Shown in pieces: positions 45,601-59,738 of a stretch of DNA of 64,000 bases (positions within the stretch are counted from its first letter, which is position 1; every line of letters begins with the position of its first letter). The notes under the pieces were generated by a model. That model worked only from the letters and a program-made list of their open reading frames with translations. It had not been told where the DNA came from and searched no databases. Source of the stretch: Membranipora membranacea. Taxonomy: Eukaryota; Bryozoa; Gymnolaemata; Cheilostomatida; Membraniporidae. Made by a program: the position numbers and the translations under genes. The stretch spans positions 23,348,283 through 23,412,282 of the forward strand of contig OU612066.1 of assembly GCA_914767715.1 (NCBI GenBank). The letters run 5' to 3'.

Positions 45601-47647
45601 TCATATTATTCCGACAGACTTTGTATTTTTTCACGCTGCTGTATGACATGTTTTTTTAGTGCAAAAGTCAGCCTCGTTTAATCGGACGCTGACAGAGAAC
45701 GGATAACTGCAGAGCCAAACAGATTTCATATTTGAAACGAACGAGAGTTGCTTCTGCTACTGAGGTAAGTTTGAAGCAAATCTATTTTTTAATCCGAGCG
45801 AAAAAAAAGCATGATACCCACCGTTGGTATATTTTTGAATTTTTTAAGTCAGCGTTATTACCCCTCCAGCTTGTCTCAGGATCTTTATATTCTGCAGTTT
45901 GAATAAGGTCAATGGGGGCTCTAACTGGTCAGTGTTTCATATTATTCCGACAGACTTTGTATTTTTTCACGCTGCCGTATGACATGTTTTTTTAGTGCAA
46001 AAGTCAGCCTCGTTAAATCGGACGCTGACAGAGAACGGATAACTGCAGAGCCAAACGGATTTCATATTTGAAACGAGCGAGAGTTGCTTCTGCTTCTGAG
46101 GCAAGTTTGAAGCAAATCTATTTTTTAATCCGAGCGAAAAAAAAGCATGATACCCACCCTTGGTATATTTTTGAATTTTTTAAGTCAGCGTTATTACCCC
46201 TCCAGCTTGTCTCAGGATCTTTATATTCTGCGGTTTGAATAAGGTCAATGGGGGCTCTAACTGGTCAGTGTTTCATATTATTCCGACAGACTTTGTATTT
46301 TTTCACCCTGCCGTATGACATGTCTTTTTAGTGCAAAAGTCAGCCTCATTAAATCGGACGCTGACAGAGAACGGATAACTGCAGAGCCAAACGAATTTCA
46401 TATTTGAAACGAGCGAGAGTTCCTTTTGCTTCTGAGGTAAGTTTGAAGCAAATCTATTTTTTAATCCGAGCGAAAAAAAAAGCATGATACCCACCCTTGG
46501 TATATTTTTGAATTTTTTAAGTCAGCGTTATTACCCCTCCAGCTTGTCTCAGGATCTTTATATTCTGCAGTTTGAATAAGGTCAATGGGGGCTCTAACTG
46601 GTCAGGGTTTCATATTATTCCGACAGACTTTGTATTTTTTCACGCTGCCATATGACATGTTTGTTTAGTGCAAAAGTCAGCCTCGTTAAATCGGACGCTG
46701 ACAGAGAACGGATAACTGCAGAGCCAAACGGATTTCATATTTAAAACGAGCGAGAGTTGCTTCTGCTTCTGAGGTAAGTTTGAAGCAAATCTAATTTTTA
46801 ATCCTAGCGAAAGAAAAGCATGATACCCACCCTTGGTATATTTTTGAACTTTTTTAGTCAGCGTTTTTACCCCTCCAGCTTGTCTCAGGATCTTTATATT
46901 CTGCAGTTTGAATAAGGTCAATAGGGGCTCTAACTGGTCAGAGTTTCATATTATTCCGACAGACTTTGTATTTTTTCACGCTGCCGTATGACATGTTTTT
47001 TTAGTGCAAAAGTCAGCCTCGTTTAATCGGACGCTGACAGAGAACGGATAACTGCAGAGCCAAACGGATTTCATATTTAAAACGAGCGAGAGTTGCTTGT
47101 GCTTCTGAGGTAAGTTTGAAGCAAATCTAATTTTTAATCCTAGCGAAAGAAAAGCATGATACCCACCCTTGGTATATTTTTGAATTTTTTAAGTCAGCGT
47201 TATTACCCCTCCAGCTTGTCTCAGGATCTTTATATTCTGCAGTTTGAATAAGGTCAATGGGGGCTCTAACTGGTCAGGGTTTCATATTATTCCGACAGAC
47301 TTTGTATTTTTTCACGCTGCCATATGACATGTTTGTTTAGTGCAAAAGTCAGCCTCGTTAAATCGGACGCTGACAGAGAACGGATAACTGCAGAGCCAAA
47401 CGGATTTCATATTTAAAACGAGCGAGAGTTGCTTCTGCTTCTGAGGTAAGTTTGAAGCAAATCTAATTTTTAATCCTAGCGAAAGAAAAGCATGATACCC
47501 ACCCTTGGTATATTTTTGAACTTTTTTAGTCAGCGTTTTTAACCCTCCAGCTTGTCTCAGGATCTTTATATTCTGCAGTTTGAATAAGGTCAATAGGGCC
47601 TCTAACTGGTCAGTGTTTCATATTATTCCGACAGACTTTGTATTTTT
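42608..47647 (+). repeat. HOR unit 9, 15 monomers (5,040 bp)
   Basis: Types 12/1-2-3-4-5-6-9-10-11-13-14-15-1-16-3. New types are 13 (GCTGCTGTATG, AACAGATTTC, GCTACTG), 14 (GAGGCAAGT, CTGCGGTTTG), 15 (CACCCTGCC with GTGCAAAAG and AGTTCCTTTTGC) and 16 (GCTTGTGC, a type 2/1/2 mosaic). Types 13-14 resemble monomers of the left diverged zone. Confidence 0.82.
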
Positions 47648-50600
47648 TCACGCTGCCGTATGACATGTTTTTTTAGTGCAAAAGTCAGCCTCGTTTAATC
47701 GGACGCTGACAGAGAACGGATAACTGCAGAGCCAAACGGATTTCATATTTAAAACGAGCGAGAGTTGCTTCTGCTTCTGAGGTAAGTTTGAAGCAAATCT
47801 AATTTTTAATCCTAGCGAAAGAAAAGCGTGATACCCACCCTTGGTATATTTTTGAACTTTTTTAGTCAGCGTTTTTACCCCTCCAGCTTGTCTCAGGATC
47901 TTTATATTCTGCAGTTTGAATAAGGTCAATAGGGGCTCTAACTGGTCAGAGTTTCATATTATTCCGACAGACTTTGTATTTTTTCACGCTGCCGTATGAC
48001 ATGTTTTTTTAGTGCAAAAGTCAGCCTCGTTTAATCGGACGCTGACAGAGAACGGATAACTGCAGAGCCAAACGGATTTCATATTTGAAACGAGCGAGAG
48101 TTGCTTCTGCTTCTGAGGTAAGTTTGAAGCAAATCTATTTTTTAATCCGAGCGAAAAAAAAAGCATGATACCCACCCTTGGTATATTTTTGAATTTTTTA
48201 AGTCAGCGTTATTACCCCTCCAGCTTGTCTCAGGATCTTTATATTCTGCAGTTTGAATAAGGTCAATGGGGGCTCTAACTGGTCAGGGTTTCATATTATT
48301 CCGACAGACTTTGTATTTTTTCACGCTGCCATATGACATGTTTGTTTAGTGCAAAAGTCAGCCTCGTTAAATCGGACGCTGACAGAGAACGGATAACTGC
48401 AGAGCCAAACGGATTTCATATTTAAAACGAGCGAGAGTTGCTTCTGCTTCTGAGGTAAGTTTGAAGCAAATCTAATTTTTAATCCTAGCGAAAGAAAAGC
48501 ATGATACCCACCCTTGGTATATTTGTGAACTTTTTTAGTCAGCGTTTTTACCCCTCCAGCTTGTCTCAGGATCTTTATATTCTGCAGTTTGAATAAGGTC
48601 AATAGGGCCTCTAACTGGTCAGTGTTTCATATTATTCCGACAGACTTTGTATTTTTTCACGCTGCCGTATGACATGTTTTTTTAGTGCAAAAGTCAGCCT
48701 CGTTTAATCGGACGCTGACAGAGAATGGATAACTGCAGAGCCAAACGGATTTCATATTTGAAACGAGCGAGTGTTGCTTCTGCTTCTGAGGTAAGTTTGA
48801 AGCAAATCTATTTTTTAATCCGAGCGAAAAAAAAGTATGATACCCACCCTTGGTATATTTTTGAATTTTTTAAGTCAGCGTTATTACCCCTCCAGCTTGT
48901 CTCAGGATCTTTATATTCTGCAGTTTGAATAAGGTCAATGGGGGCTCTAACTGGTCAGTGTTTCATATTATTCCGACAGACTTTGTATTTTTTCACGCTG
49001 CCGTATGACATGTTTTTTAGTGCAAAAGTCAGCCTCATTTAATCGGACGCTGACAGAGAACGGATAACTGCGGAGCCAAACGGATTTCATATTTGAAACG
49101 AGCGAGAGTTGCTTCTGCTTCTGATGTAAGTTTGAAGCAAATCTATTTTTTAATCCGAGCGAAATAAAGCATGATACCCACCCTTGGTATATTTTTGAAT
49201 TTTTTAAGTCAGCGTTATTACCCCTCCAGCTTGTCTCAGGATCTTTATATTCTGCAGTTTGAATAAGGTCAATGGGGGCTCTAACTGGTCAGTGTTTCAT
49301 ATTATTCCGACAGACTTTGTTTTTTTTCACGCTGCCGTATGACATGTTTTTTTAGTGCAAAAGTCAGCCTCGTTAAATCGGACGCTGACAGAGAGCGGAT
49401 AACTGCAGAGCCAAACGGATTTTATATTTGAAACGAGCGAGAGTTGCTTCTGCTTCTGAGGTAAGTTTGAAGCAAATCAATTTTTTAATACGGGCGAAAA
49501 AAAAGCATGATACCCACCCTTGGTATATTTTTGAATTTTTTAAGTCAGCGTTATTACCCCTCCAGCTTGTCTCAGGATCTTTATATTCTGCAGTTTGAAT
49601 AAGGTCAATGGGGGCTCTAACTGGTCAGTGTTTCATATTATTCCGACAGACTTTGTATTTTTTCACGCTGCCGTATGACCTGTTTTTTTAGTGCAAAAGT
49701 CAGCCTCGTTAAATCGGACGCTGACAGAGAGCGGATAACTGCAGAGCCAAACGGATTTTATATTTGAAACGAGCGAGAGTTGCTTCTGCTTCTGAGGTAA
49801 GTTTGAAGCAAATCAATTTTTTAATACGGGCGAAAAAAAAGCATGATACCCACCCTTGGTATATTTTTGAATTTTTTAAGTCAGCGTTATTACCCCTCCA
49901 GCTTGTCTCAGGATCTTTATATTCTGCAGTTTGAATAAGGTCAATGGGGGTTCTAACTGGTCAGTGTTTCATATTATTCCGACAGACTTTGTATTTTTTC
50001 ACGCTGCCGTATGACCTGTTTTTTTAGTGCAAAAGTCAGCCTCGTTAAATCGGACGCTGACAGAGAACGGATAGCTGCAGAGCCAAACGGATTTCATATT
50101 TGAAACGAGCGAGAGTTGCTTCTGCTTCTGAGGTAAGTTTGAAGCAAATCTATTTTTTAATCCGAGCGAAAAAAATGCATGATACCCACCTTTTGTATGT
50201 TTTTGAATTTCTTAAGTCAGCGTTATTACCCCTCCAGCTTGTCTCAGGATCTTTATATTCTGCAGTTTGAATAAGGTCAATGGGGTTTCTGACCGGTCAG
50301 TGTTTCATATGATTCCGACAGACTTTGTATTTTTTCACGCTGCCGTATGACATGTTTTTTTAGTGCAAAAGTCAGCCTTGTTAAATCGGACGCTGACAGA
50401 GAACGGATAACTGCAGAGCCAAACGGATTTCATATTTGGAACGAGCGAGAGTTGCTTCTGCTTCTGATGTAAGTTTGAAGCAAATCAATTTTTTAATCCG
50501 AGCGAAAAAAAAGCATGATACCCACCCTTGGTATACTTTTGAATTTTTTAAGTCAGCGTTATTACCCCTCCAGCTTGTCTCAGGATCTTTATATTCTGCA

Positions 50601-50670
50601 GTTTGAATAAGGTCAATGGGGGCTCTAACTGGTCAGTGTTTCATATTATTCCGACAGACTTTGTATTTAT
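47648..50670 (+). repeat. HOR unit 10, 9 monomers (3,023 bp)
   Basis: Types 1-2-3-4-5-6-6-10-11, a copy of unit 8. Its first monomer begins like type 4 and becomes type 1, marking the 8,064-bp duplication junction. Confidence 0.85.
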
Positions 50671-53600
50671 TCACGCTGCCGTATGACATGTTTTTTTAGT
50701 GCAAAAGTCAGCCTCGTTAAATCGGACGCTGACAGAGAACGGATAACTGCAGAGCCAAACGGATTTCATATTTGAAACGAGCGAGAGTTGCTTCTGCTTC
50801 TAAGGTAAGTTTCAAGCAAACCTATTTTTTAATCCTAGCGAAAGAAAAGCATGATACCCACCCTTGGTATATTTTTGAACTTTTTTAGTCAGCGTTTTTA
50901 CCCCTCCAGCTTGTCTCAGGATCTTTATATTCTGCAGTTTGAATAAGGTCAATAGGGGCTCTAACTGGTCAGAGTTTCATATTATTCCGACAGACTTTGT
51001 ATTTTTTCACGCTGCCGTATGACATGTTTTTTTAGTGCAAAAGTCAGCCTCGTTTAATCGGACGCTGACAGAGAACGGATAACTGCAGAGCCAAACGGAT
51101 TTCATATTTGAAACGAGCGAGAGTTGCTTCTGCTTCTGAGGTAAGTTTGAAGCAAATCTATTTTTTAATCCGAGCGAAAAAAAAAAGCATGATACCCACC
51201 CTTGGTATATTTTTGAATTTTTTAAGTCAGCGTTATTACCCCTCCAGCTTGTCTCAGGATCTTTATATTCTGCAGTTTGAATAAGGTCAATGGGGGCTCT
51301 AACTGGTCAGGGTTTCATATTATTCCGACAGACTTTGTATTTTTTCACGCTGCCATATGACATGTTTGTTTAGTGCAAAAGTCAGCCTCGTTAAATCGGA
51401 CGCTGACAGAGAACGGATAACTGCAGAGCCAAACGGATTTCATATTTAAAACGAGCGAGAGTTGCTTCTGCTTCTGAGGTAAGTTTGAAGCAAATCTAAT
51501 TTTTAATCCTAGCGAAAGAAAAGCATGATACCCACCCTTGGTATATTTTTGAACTTTTTTAGTCAGCGTTTTTACCCCTCCAGCTTGTCTCAGGATCTTT
51601 ATATTCTGCAGTTTGAATAAGGTCAATAGGGCCTCTAACTGGTCAGTGTTTCATATTATTCCGACAGACTTTGTATTTTTTCACGCTGCCGTATGACATG
51701 TTTTTTTAGTGCAAAAGTCAGCCTCGTTTAATCGGACGCTGACAGAGAACGGATAACTGCAGAGCCAAACGGATTTCATATTTGAAACGAGCGAGAGTTG
51801 CTTCTGCTTCTGAGGTAAGTTTGAAGCAAATCTATTTTTTAATCCGAGCGAAAAAAAAGTATGATACCCACCCTTGGTATATTTTTGAATTTTTTAAGTC
51901 AGCGTTATTACCCCTCCAGCTTGTCTCAGGATCTTTATATTCTGCAGTTTGAATAAGGTCAATGGGGGCTCTAACTGGTCAGTGTTTCATATTATTCCGA
52001 CAGACTTTGTATTTTTTCACGCTGCCGTATGACATGTTTTTTAGTGCAAAAGTCAGCCTCATTTAATCGGACGCTGACAGAGAACGGATAACTGCAGAGC
52101 CAAACGGATTTCATATTTGAAACGAGCAAGAGTTGCTTCTGCTTCTGATGTAAGTTTGAAGCAAATCTATTTTTTAATCCGAGCGAAATAAAGCATGATA
52201 CCCACCCTTGGTATATTTTTGAATTTTTTAAGTCAGCGTTATTACCCCTCCAGCTTGTCTCAGGATCTTTATATTCTGCAGTTTGAATAAGGTCAATGGG
52301 GGCTCTAACTGGTCAGTGTTTCATATTATTCCGACAGACTTTGTTTTTTTTCACGCTGCCGTATGACATGTTTTTTTAGTGCAAAAGTCAGCCTCGTTAA
52401 ATCGGACGCTGACAGAGAGCGGATAACTGCAGAGCCAAACGGATTTTATATTTGAAACGAGCGAGAGTTGCTTCTGCTTCTGAGGTAAGTTTGAAGCAAA
52501 TCAATTTTTTAATACGAGCGAAAAAAAAGCATGATACCCACCCTTGGTATATTTTTGAATTTTTTAAGTCAGCGTTATTACCCCTCCAGCTTGTCTCAGG
52601 ATCTTTATATTCTGCAGTTTGAATAAGGTCAATGGGGGCTCTAACTGGTCAGTGTTTCATATTATTCCGACAGACTTTGTATTTTTTCACGCTGCCGTAT
52701 GACCTGTTTTTTTAGTGCAAAAGTCAGGCTCGTTAAATCGGACGCTGACAGAGAACGGATAACTGCAGAGCCAAACGGATTTCATATTTGAAACGAGCGA
52801 GAGTTGCTTCTGCTTCTGAGGTAAGTTTGAAGCAAATCTATTTTTTAATCCGAGCAAAAAAAATGCATGATACCCACCCGTGGTATGTTTTTGAATTTCT
52901 TAAGTCAGCGTTATTACCCCTCCAGCTTGTCTCAGGATCTTTATATTCTGCAGTTTGAATAAGGTCAATGGGGGCTCTAACTGGTCAGTGTTTCATATTA
53001 TTCCGACAGACTTTGTATTTTTTCACGCTGCCGTATGACCTGTTTTTTTAGTGCAAAAGTCAGCCTCGTTAAATCGGACGCTGACAGAGAACGGATAGCT
53101 GCAGAGCCAAACGGATTTCATATTTGAAACGAGCGAGAGTTGCTTCTGCTTCTGAGGTAAGTTTGAAGCAAATCTATTTTTTAATTTGAGCGAAAAAAAT
53201 GCATGATACCCACCCTTTGTATGTTTTTGAATTTCTTAAGTCAGCGTTATTACCCCTCCAGCTTGTCTCAGGATCTTTATATTCTGCAGTTTGAATAAGG
53301 TCAATGGGGTTTCTGACCGGTCAGTGTTTCATATGATTCCGACAGACTTTGTATTTTTTCACGCTGCCGTATGACATGTTTTTTTAGTGCAAAAGTCAGC
53401 CTTGTTAAATCGGACGCTGACAGAGAACGGATAACTGCAGAGCCAAACGGATTTCATATTTGGAACGAGCGAGAGTTGCTTCTGCTTCTGATGTAAGTTT
53501 GAAGCAAATCAATTTTTTAATCCGAGCGAAAAAAAAGCATGATACCCACCCTTGGTATATTTTTGAATTTTTTAAGTCAGCGTTATTACCCCTCCAGCTT

Positions 53601-55711
53601 GTCTCAGGATCTTTATATTCTGCAGTTTGAATAAGGTCAATGGGGGCTCTAACTGGTCAATGTTTCATATTATTCCGACAGACTTTGTATTTTTTCACGC
53701 TGCTGTATGACATGTTTTTTTAGTGCAAAAGTCAGCCTCGTTTAATCGGACGCTGACAGAGAACGGATAACTGCAGAGCCAAACAGATTTCATATTTGAA
53801 ACGAACGAGAGTTGCTTCTGCTACTGAGGTAAGTTTGAAGCAAATCTATTTTTTAATCCGAGCGAAAAAAAAGCATGATACCCACCCTTGGTATATTTTT
53901 GAATTTTTTAAGTCAGCGTTATTACCCCTCCAGCTTGTCTCAGGATCTTTATATTCTGCAGTTTGAATAAGGTCAATGGGGGCTCTAACTGGTCAGTGTT
54001 TCATATTATTCCGACAGACTTTGTATTTTTTCACGCTGCCGTATGACATGTTTTTTTAGTGCAAAAGTCAGCCTCGTTAAATCGGACGCTGACAGAGAAC
54101 GGATAACTGCAGAGCCAAACGGATTTCATATTTGAAACGAGCGAGAGTTGCTTCTGCTTCTGAGGCAAGTTTGAAGCAAATCTATTTTTTAATCCGAGCG
54201 AAAAAAAAGCATGATACCCACCCTTGGTATATTTTTGAATTTTTTAAGTCAGCGTTATTACCCCTCCAGCTTGTCTCAGGATCTTTATATTCTGCGGTTT
54301 GAATAAGGTCAATGGGGGCTCTAACTGGTCAGTGTTTCATATTATTCCGACAGACTTTGTATTTTTTCACCCTGCCGTATGACATGTTTTTTTAGTGCAA
54401 AAGTCAGCCTCATTAAATCGGACGCTGACAGAGAACGGATAACTGCAGAGCCAAACGAATTTCATATTTGAAACGAGCGAGAGTTCCTTTTGCTTCTGAG
54501 GTAAGTTTGAAGCAAATCTATTTTTTAATCCGAGCGAAAAAAAAAGCATGATACCCACCCTTGGTATATTTTTGAATTTTTTAAGTCAGCGTTATTACCC
54601 CTCCAGCTTGTCTCAGGATCTTTATATTCTGCAGTTTGAATAAGGTCAATGGGGGCTCTAACTGGTCAGGGTTTCATATTATTCCGACAGACTTTGTATT
54701 TTTTCACGCTGCCATATGACATGTTTGTTTAGTGCAAAAGTCAGCCTCGTTAAATCGGACGCTGACAGAGAACGGATAACTGCAGAGCCAAACGGATTTC
54801 ATATTTAAAACGAGCGAGAGTTGCTTCTGCTTCTGAGGTAAGTTTGAAGCAAATCTAATTTTTAATCCTAGCGAAAGATAAGCATGATACCCACCCTTGG
54901 TATATTTTTGAACTTTTTTAGTCAGCGTTTTTACCCCTCCAGCTTGTCTCAGGATCTTTATATTCTGCAGTTTGAATAAGGTCAATAGGGGCTCTAACTG
55001 GTCAGAGTTTCATATTATTCCGACAGACTTTGTATTTTTTCACGCTGCCGTATGACATGTTTTTTTAGTGCAAAAGTCAGCCTCGTTTAATCGGACGCTG
55101 ACAGAGAACGGATAACTGCAGAGCCAAACGGATTTCATATTTAAAACGAGCGAGAGTTGCTTGTGCTTCTGAGGTAAGTTTGAAGCAAATCTAATTTTTA
55201 ATCCTAGCGAAAGAAAAGCATGATACCCACCCTTGGTATATTTTTGAATTTTTTAAGTCAGCGTTATTACCCCTCCAGCTTGTCTCAGGATCTTTATATT
55301 CTGCAGTTTGAATAAGGTCAATGGGGGCTCTAACTGGTCAGGGTTTCATATTATTCCGACAGACTTTGTATTTTTTCACGCTGCCATATGACATGTTTGT
55401 TTAGTGCAAAAGTCAGCCTCGTTAAATCGGACGCTGACAGAGAACGGATAACTGCAGAGCCAAACGGATTTCATATTTAAAACGAGCGAGAGTTGCTTCT
55501 GCTTCTGAGGTAAGTTTGAAGCAAATCTAATTTTTAATCCTAGCGAAAGAAAAGCATGATACCCACCCTTGGTATATTTTTGAACTTTTTTAGTCAGCGT
55601 TTTTAACCCTCCAGCTTGTCTCAGGATCTTTATATTCTGCAGTTTGAATAAGGTCAATAGGGCCTCTAACTGGTCAGTGTTTCATATTATTCCGACAGAC
55701 TTTGTATATTT
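50671..55711 (+). repeat. HOR unit 11, 15 monomers (5,041 bp)
   Basis: The same order as unit 9, including the 12/1 hybrid, types 13-15 and the type 16 mosaic. It has one extra A in the type 2 A tract (near 51181). Confidence 0.84.
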
Positions 55712-58700
55712 TCACGCTGCCGTATGACATGTTTTTTTAGTGCAAAAGTCAGCCTCGTTTAATCGGACGCTGACAGAGAACGGATAACTGCAGAGCCAAA
55801 CGGATTTCATATTTGAAACGAGCGAGTGTTGCTTCTGCTTCTGAGGTAAGTTTGAAGCAAATCTATTTTTTAATCCGAGCGAAAAAAAAGTATGATACCC
55901 ACCCTTGGTATATTTTTGAATTTTTTAAGTCAGCGTTATTACCCCTCCAGCTTGTCTCAGGATCTTTATATTCTGCAGTTTGAATAAGGTCAATGGGGGC
56001 TCTAACTGGTCAGGGTTTCATATTATTACGACAGACTTTGTATTTTTTCACGCTGCCATATGACATGTTTGTTTAGTGCAAAAGTCAGCCTCGTTAAATC
56101 GGACGCTGACAGAGAACGGATAACTGCAGAGCCAAACGGATTTCATATTTAAAACGAGCGAGAGTTGCTTCTGCTTCTGAGGTAAGTTTGAAGCAAATCT
56201 AATTTTTAATCCTAGCGAAAGAAAAGCATGATACCCACCCTTGGTATATTTTTGAACTTTTTTAGTCAGCGTTTTTACCCCTCCAGCTTGTCTCAGGATC
56301 TTTATATTCTGCAGTTTGAATAAGGTCAATAGGGGCTCTAACTGGTCAGAGTTTCATATTATTCCGACAGACTTTGTATTTTTTCACGCTGCCGTATGAC
56401 ATGTTTTTTTAGTGCAAAAGTCAGCCTTGTTTAATCGGACGCTGACAGAGAACGGATAACTGCAGAGCCAAACGGATTTCATATTTGAAACGAGCGAGAG
56501 TTGCTTCTGCTTCTGAGGTAAGTTTGAAGCAAATCTATTTTTTAATCCGAGCGAAAAAAAAAGCATGATACCCACCCTTGGTATATTTTTGAATTTTTTA
56601 AGTCAGCGTTATTACCCCTCCAGCTTGTCTCAGGATCTTTATATTCTGCAGTTTGAATAAGGTCAATGGGGGCTCTAACTGGTCAGGGTTTCATATTATT
56701 CCGACAGACTTTGTATTTTTTCACGCTGCCATATGACATGTTTGTTTAGTGCAAAAGTCAGCCTCGTTAAATCGGACGCTGACAGAGAACGGATAACTGC
56801 AGAGCCAAACGGATTTCATATTTAAAACGAGCGAGAGTTGCTTCTGCTTCTGAGGTAAGTTTGAAGCAAATCTAATTTTTAATCCTAGCGAAAGAAAAGC
56901 ATGATACCCACCCTTGGTATATTTTTGAACTTTTTTAGTCAGCGTTTTTACCCCTCCAGCTTGTCTCAGGATCTTTATATTCTGCAGTTTGAATAAGGTC
57001 AATAGGGCCTCTAACTGGTCAGTGTTTCATATTATTCCGACAGACTTTGTATTTTTTCACGCTGCCGTATGACATGTTTTTTTAGTGCAAAAGTCAGCCT
57101 CGTTTAATCGGACGCTGACAGAGAACGGATAACTGCAGAGCCAAACGGATTTCATATTCGAAACGAGCGAGTGTTGCTTCTGCTTCTGAGGTAAGTTTGA
57201 AGCAAATCTATTTTTTAATCCGAGCGAAAAAAAAGTATGATACACACCCTTGGTATATTTTTGAATTTTTTAAGTCAGCGTTATTACCCCTCCAGCTTGT
57301 CTCAGGATCTTTATATTCTGCAGTTTGAATAAGGTCAATGGGGGCTCTAACTTGTCAGTGTTTCATATTATTCCGACAGACTTTGTATTTTTTCACGCTG
57401 CCGTATGACATCTTTTTTAATGCAAAAGTCAGCCTCATTTAATCGGACGCTGACAGAGAACGGATAACTGCAGAGCCAAACGGATTTCATATTTGAAACG
57501 AGCGAGAGTTGCTTCTGCTTCTGAGGTAAGTTTGAAGCAAATCTATTTTTTAATCCGAGCGAAAAAAATGCATGATACCCACCCTTTGTATGTTTTTGAA
57601 TTTCTTAAGTCAGCGTTATTACCCCTCCAGCTTGTCTCAGGATCTTTATATTCTGCAGTTTGAATAAGGTCAATGGGGGCTCTAACTGGTCAGTGTTTCA
57701 TATTATTCCGACAGACTTTGTTTTTTTTCACGCTGCCGTATGACATGTTTTTTTAGTGCAAAAGTCAGCCTCGTTAAATCGGACGCTGACAGAGAGCGGA
57801 TAACTGCAGAGCCAAACGAATTTTATATTTGAAACGAGCGAGAGTTGCTTCTGCTTCTGAGGTAAGTTTGAAGCAAATCAATTTTTTAATACGAGCGAAA
57901 AAAAAGCATAATACCCACCCTTGGTATATTTTTGAATTTTATAAGTCAGCGTTATTACCCCTCCAGCTTGTCTCAGGATCTTTATATTCTGCAGTTTGAA
58001 TAAGGTCAATGGGGGCTCTAACTGGTCAGTGTTTCATATTATTCCGACAGACTTTGTATTTTTTCACGCTGCCGTATGACCTGTTTTTTGAGTGCAAAAG
58101 TCAGGCTCGTTAAATCGGACGCTGACAGAGAACGGATAACTCCAGAGCCAAACGGATTTCATATTTGAAACGAGCGAGAGTTGCTTCTGCTTCTGAGGTA
58201 AGTTTGAAGCAAATCTATTTTTTAATCCGAGCGAAAAAAATGCATGATACCCACCCTTGGTATGTTTTTGAATTTCTTAAGTCAGCGTTATTACCCCTCC
58301 AGCTTGTCTCAGGATCTTTATATTCTGCAGTTTGAATAAGGTCAATGGGGGCTCTAACTGGTCAGTGTTTCATATTATTCCGACAGACTTTGTATTTTTT
58401 CACGCTGCCGTATGACCTGTTTTTTTAGTGCAAAAGTCAGCCTCGTTAAATCGGACGCTGACAGAGAACGGATAGCTGCAGAGCCAAACGGATTTCATAT
58501 TTGAAACGAGCGAGAGTTGCTTCTGCTTCTGAGGTAAGTTTGAAGCAAATCTATTTTTTAATCCGAGCGAAAAAAATGCATGATACCCACCCTTTGTATG
58601 TTTTTGAATTTCTTAAGTCAGCGTTATTACCCCTCCAGCTTGTCTCAGGATCTTTATATTCTGCAGTTTGAATAAGGTCAATGGGGTTTCTGACCGGTCA

Positions 58701-59407
58701 GTGTTTCATATGATTCCGACAGACTTTGTATTTTTTCACGCTGCCGTATGACATGTTTTTTTAGTGCAAAAGTCAGCCTTGTTAAATCGGACGCTGACAG
58801 AGAACGGATAACTGCAGAGCCAAACGGATTTCATATTTGGAACGAGCGAGAGTTGCTTCTGCTTCTGATGTAAGTTTGAAGCAAATCTATTTTTTAATCC
58901 GAGCGAAAAAAAAGCATGATACCCACCCTTGGTTTATTTTTGAATTTTTTAAGTCAGCGTTATTACCCCTCCAGCTTGTCTCAGGATCTTTATATTCTGC
59001 AGTTTGAATAAGGTCAATGGGGGCTCTAACTGGTCAGTGTTTCATATTATTCCGACAGACTTTGTATTTATTCACGCTGCCGTATGACATGTGTTTTTAG
59101 TGCAAAAGTCAGCCTCGTTAAATCGGACGCTGACAGAGAACGGATAACTGCAGAGCCAAACGGATTTCATATTTGAAACGAGCGAGAGTTGCTTCTGCTT
59201 CTAAGGTAAGTTTCAAGCAAATCTATTTTTTAATCCGAGCGAAAAAAAAGCATGATACCCACCCTTGGTATATTTTTGAATTTTTTAAGTCAGCGCTATT
59301 ACCCCTCCAGCTTGTCTCAGGATCTTTATATTCTGTAGTTTGAATGAGGTCAATGGGGGCTCTAACTGGTCAGTGTTTCATATTATTCCGACAGACTTTG
59401 TATTTTT
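55712..59407 (+). repeat. HOR unit 12, irregular, 11 monomers
   Basis: Order by eye is 4/2 hybrid-1-2-3-4-5/10 hybrid-6-9-10-11-12. It has more private changes than the inner units (e.g. ATTATTACGAC near 56028 and CTCCAGAGCC near 58141). It is transitional to the diverged right zone. Confidence 0.75.
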
Positions 59408-59738
59408 TCACGCTGCCGTATGACATGTTTTTTTAGTGCAAAAGTCAGCCTCGTTTAATCGGACGCTGACAGAGAACGGATAACTGCAGAGCCAAATGGA
59501 TTTCATATTTGAAACGAACGAGAGTTGCTTCTGCTTCTGAGGTAAGTTTGAAGCAAATCTATTTTTTAATCCGAGCGAAAAAAAAGCATGATATTTTGGT
59601 ATATTTTTGAATTTCTTAAGTCAGCGTTATTACTCCTCCAGCGTGTCTCAGGATCTTTATATTCTGCAGTTTGAATAAGGTCAATGGGGGCTCTAACTGG
59701 TCACTGTTTCATATTATTCCGACAGACTTTGTATTTTT

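Larger units (their letters stand above)
39585..47647 (+). repeat. 8,064-bp tandem duplication, first copy (24 monomers)
   Basis: Units 8 and 9 together reappear as units 10 and 11 at an offset of 8,063-8,064 bp (e.g. 43281 to 51345, 46303 to 54367, 47312 to 55376). The left breakpoint falls inside the first monomer, between about 39650 and 39766. Confidence 0.86.
47648..55711 (+). repeat. 8,064-bp tandem duplication, second copy (24 monomers)
   Basis: Matches 39585-47647. Similarity at this offset ends inside the monomer after 55711, around 55810, where type 4 marks replace type 1 marks. Few point differences separate the copies. Confidence 0.86.

Noticed and set aside
17416-57245. Many near-identical minus-strand open frames of 93 and 63 residues and plus-strand frames of 67 residues, one per monomer
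   Set aside because: They are open only in monomer types that lost a stop by chance (types 1, 2, 3, 4). They repeat because the satellite repeats, and other monomers break them. No family resemblance, start context or codon bias is evident.
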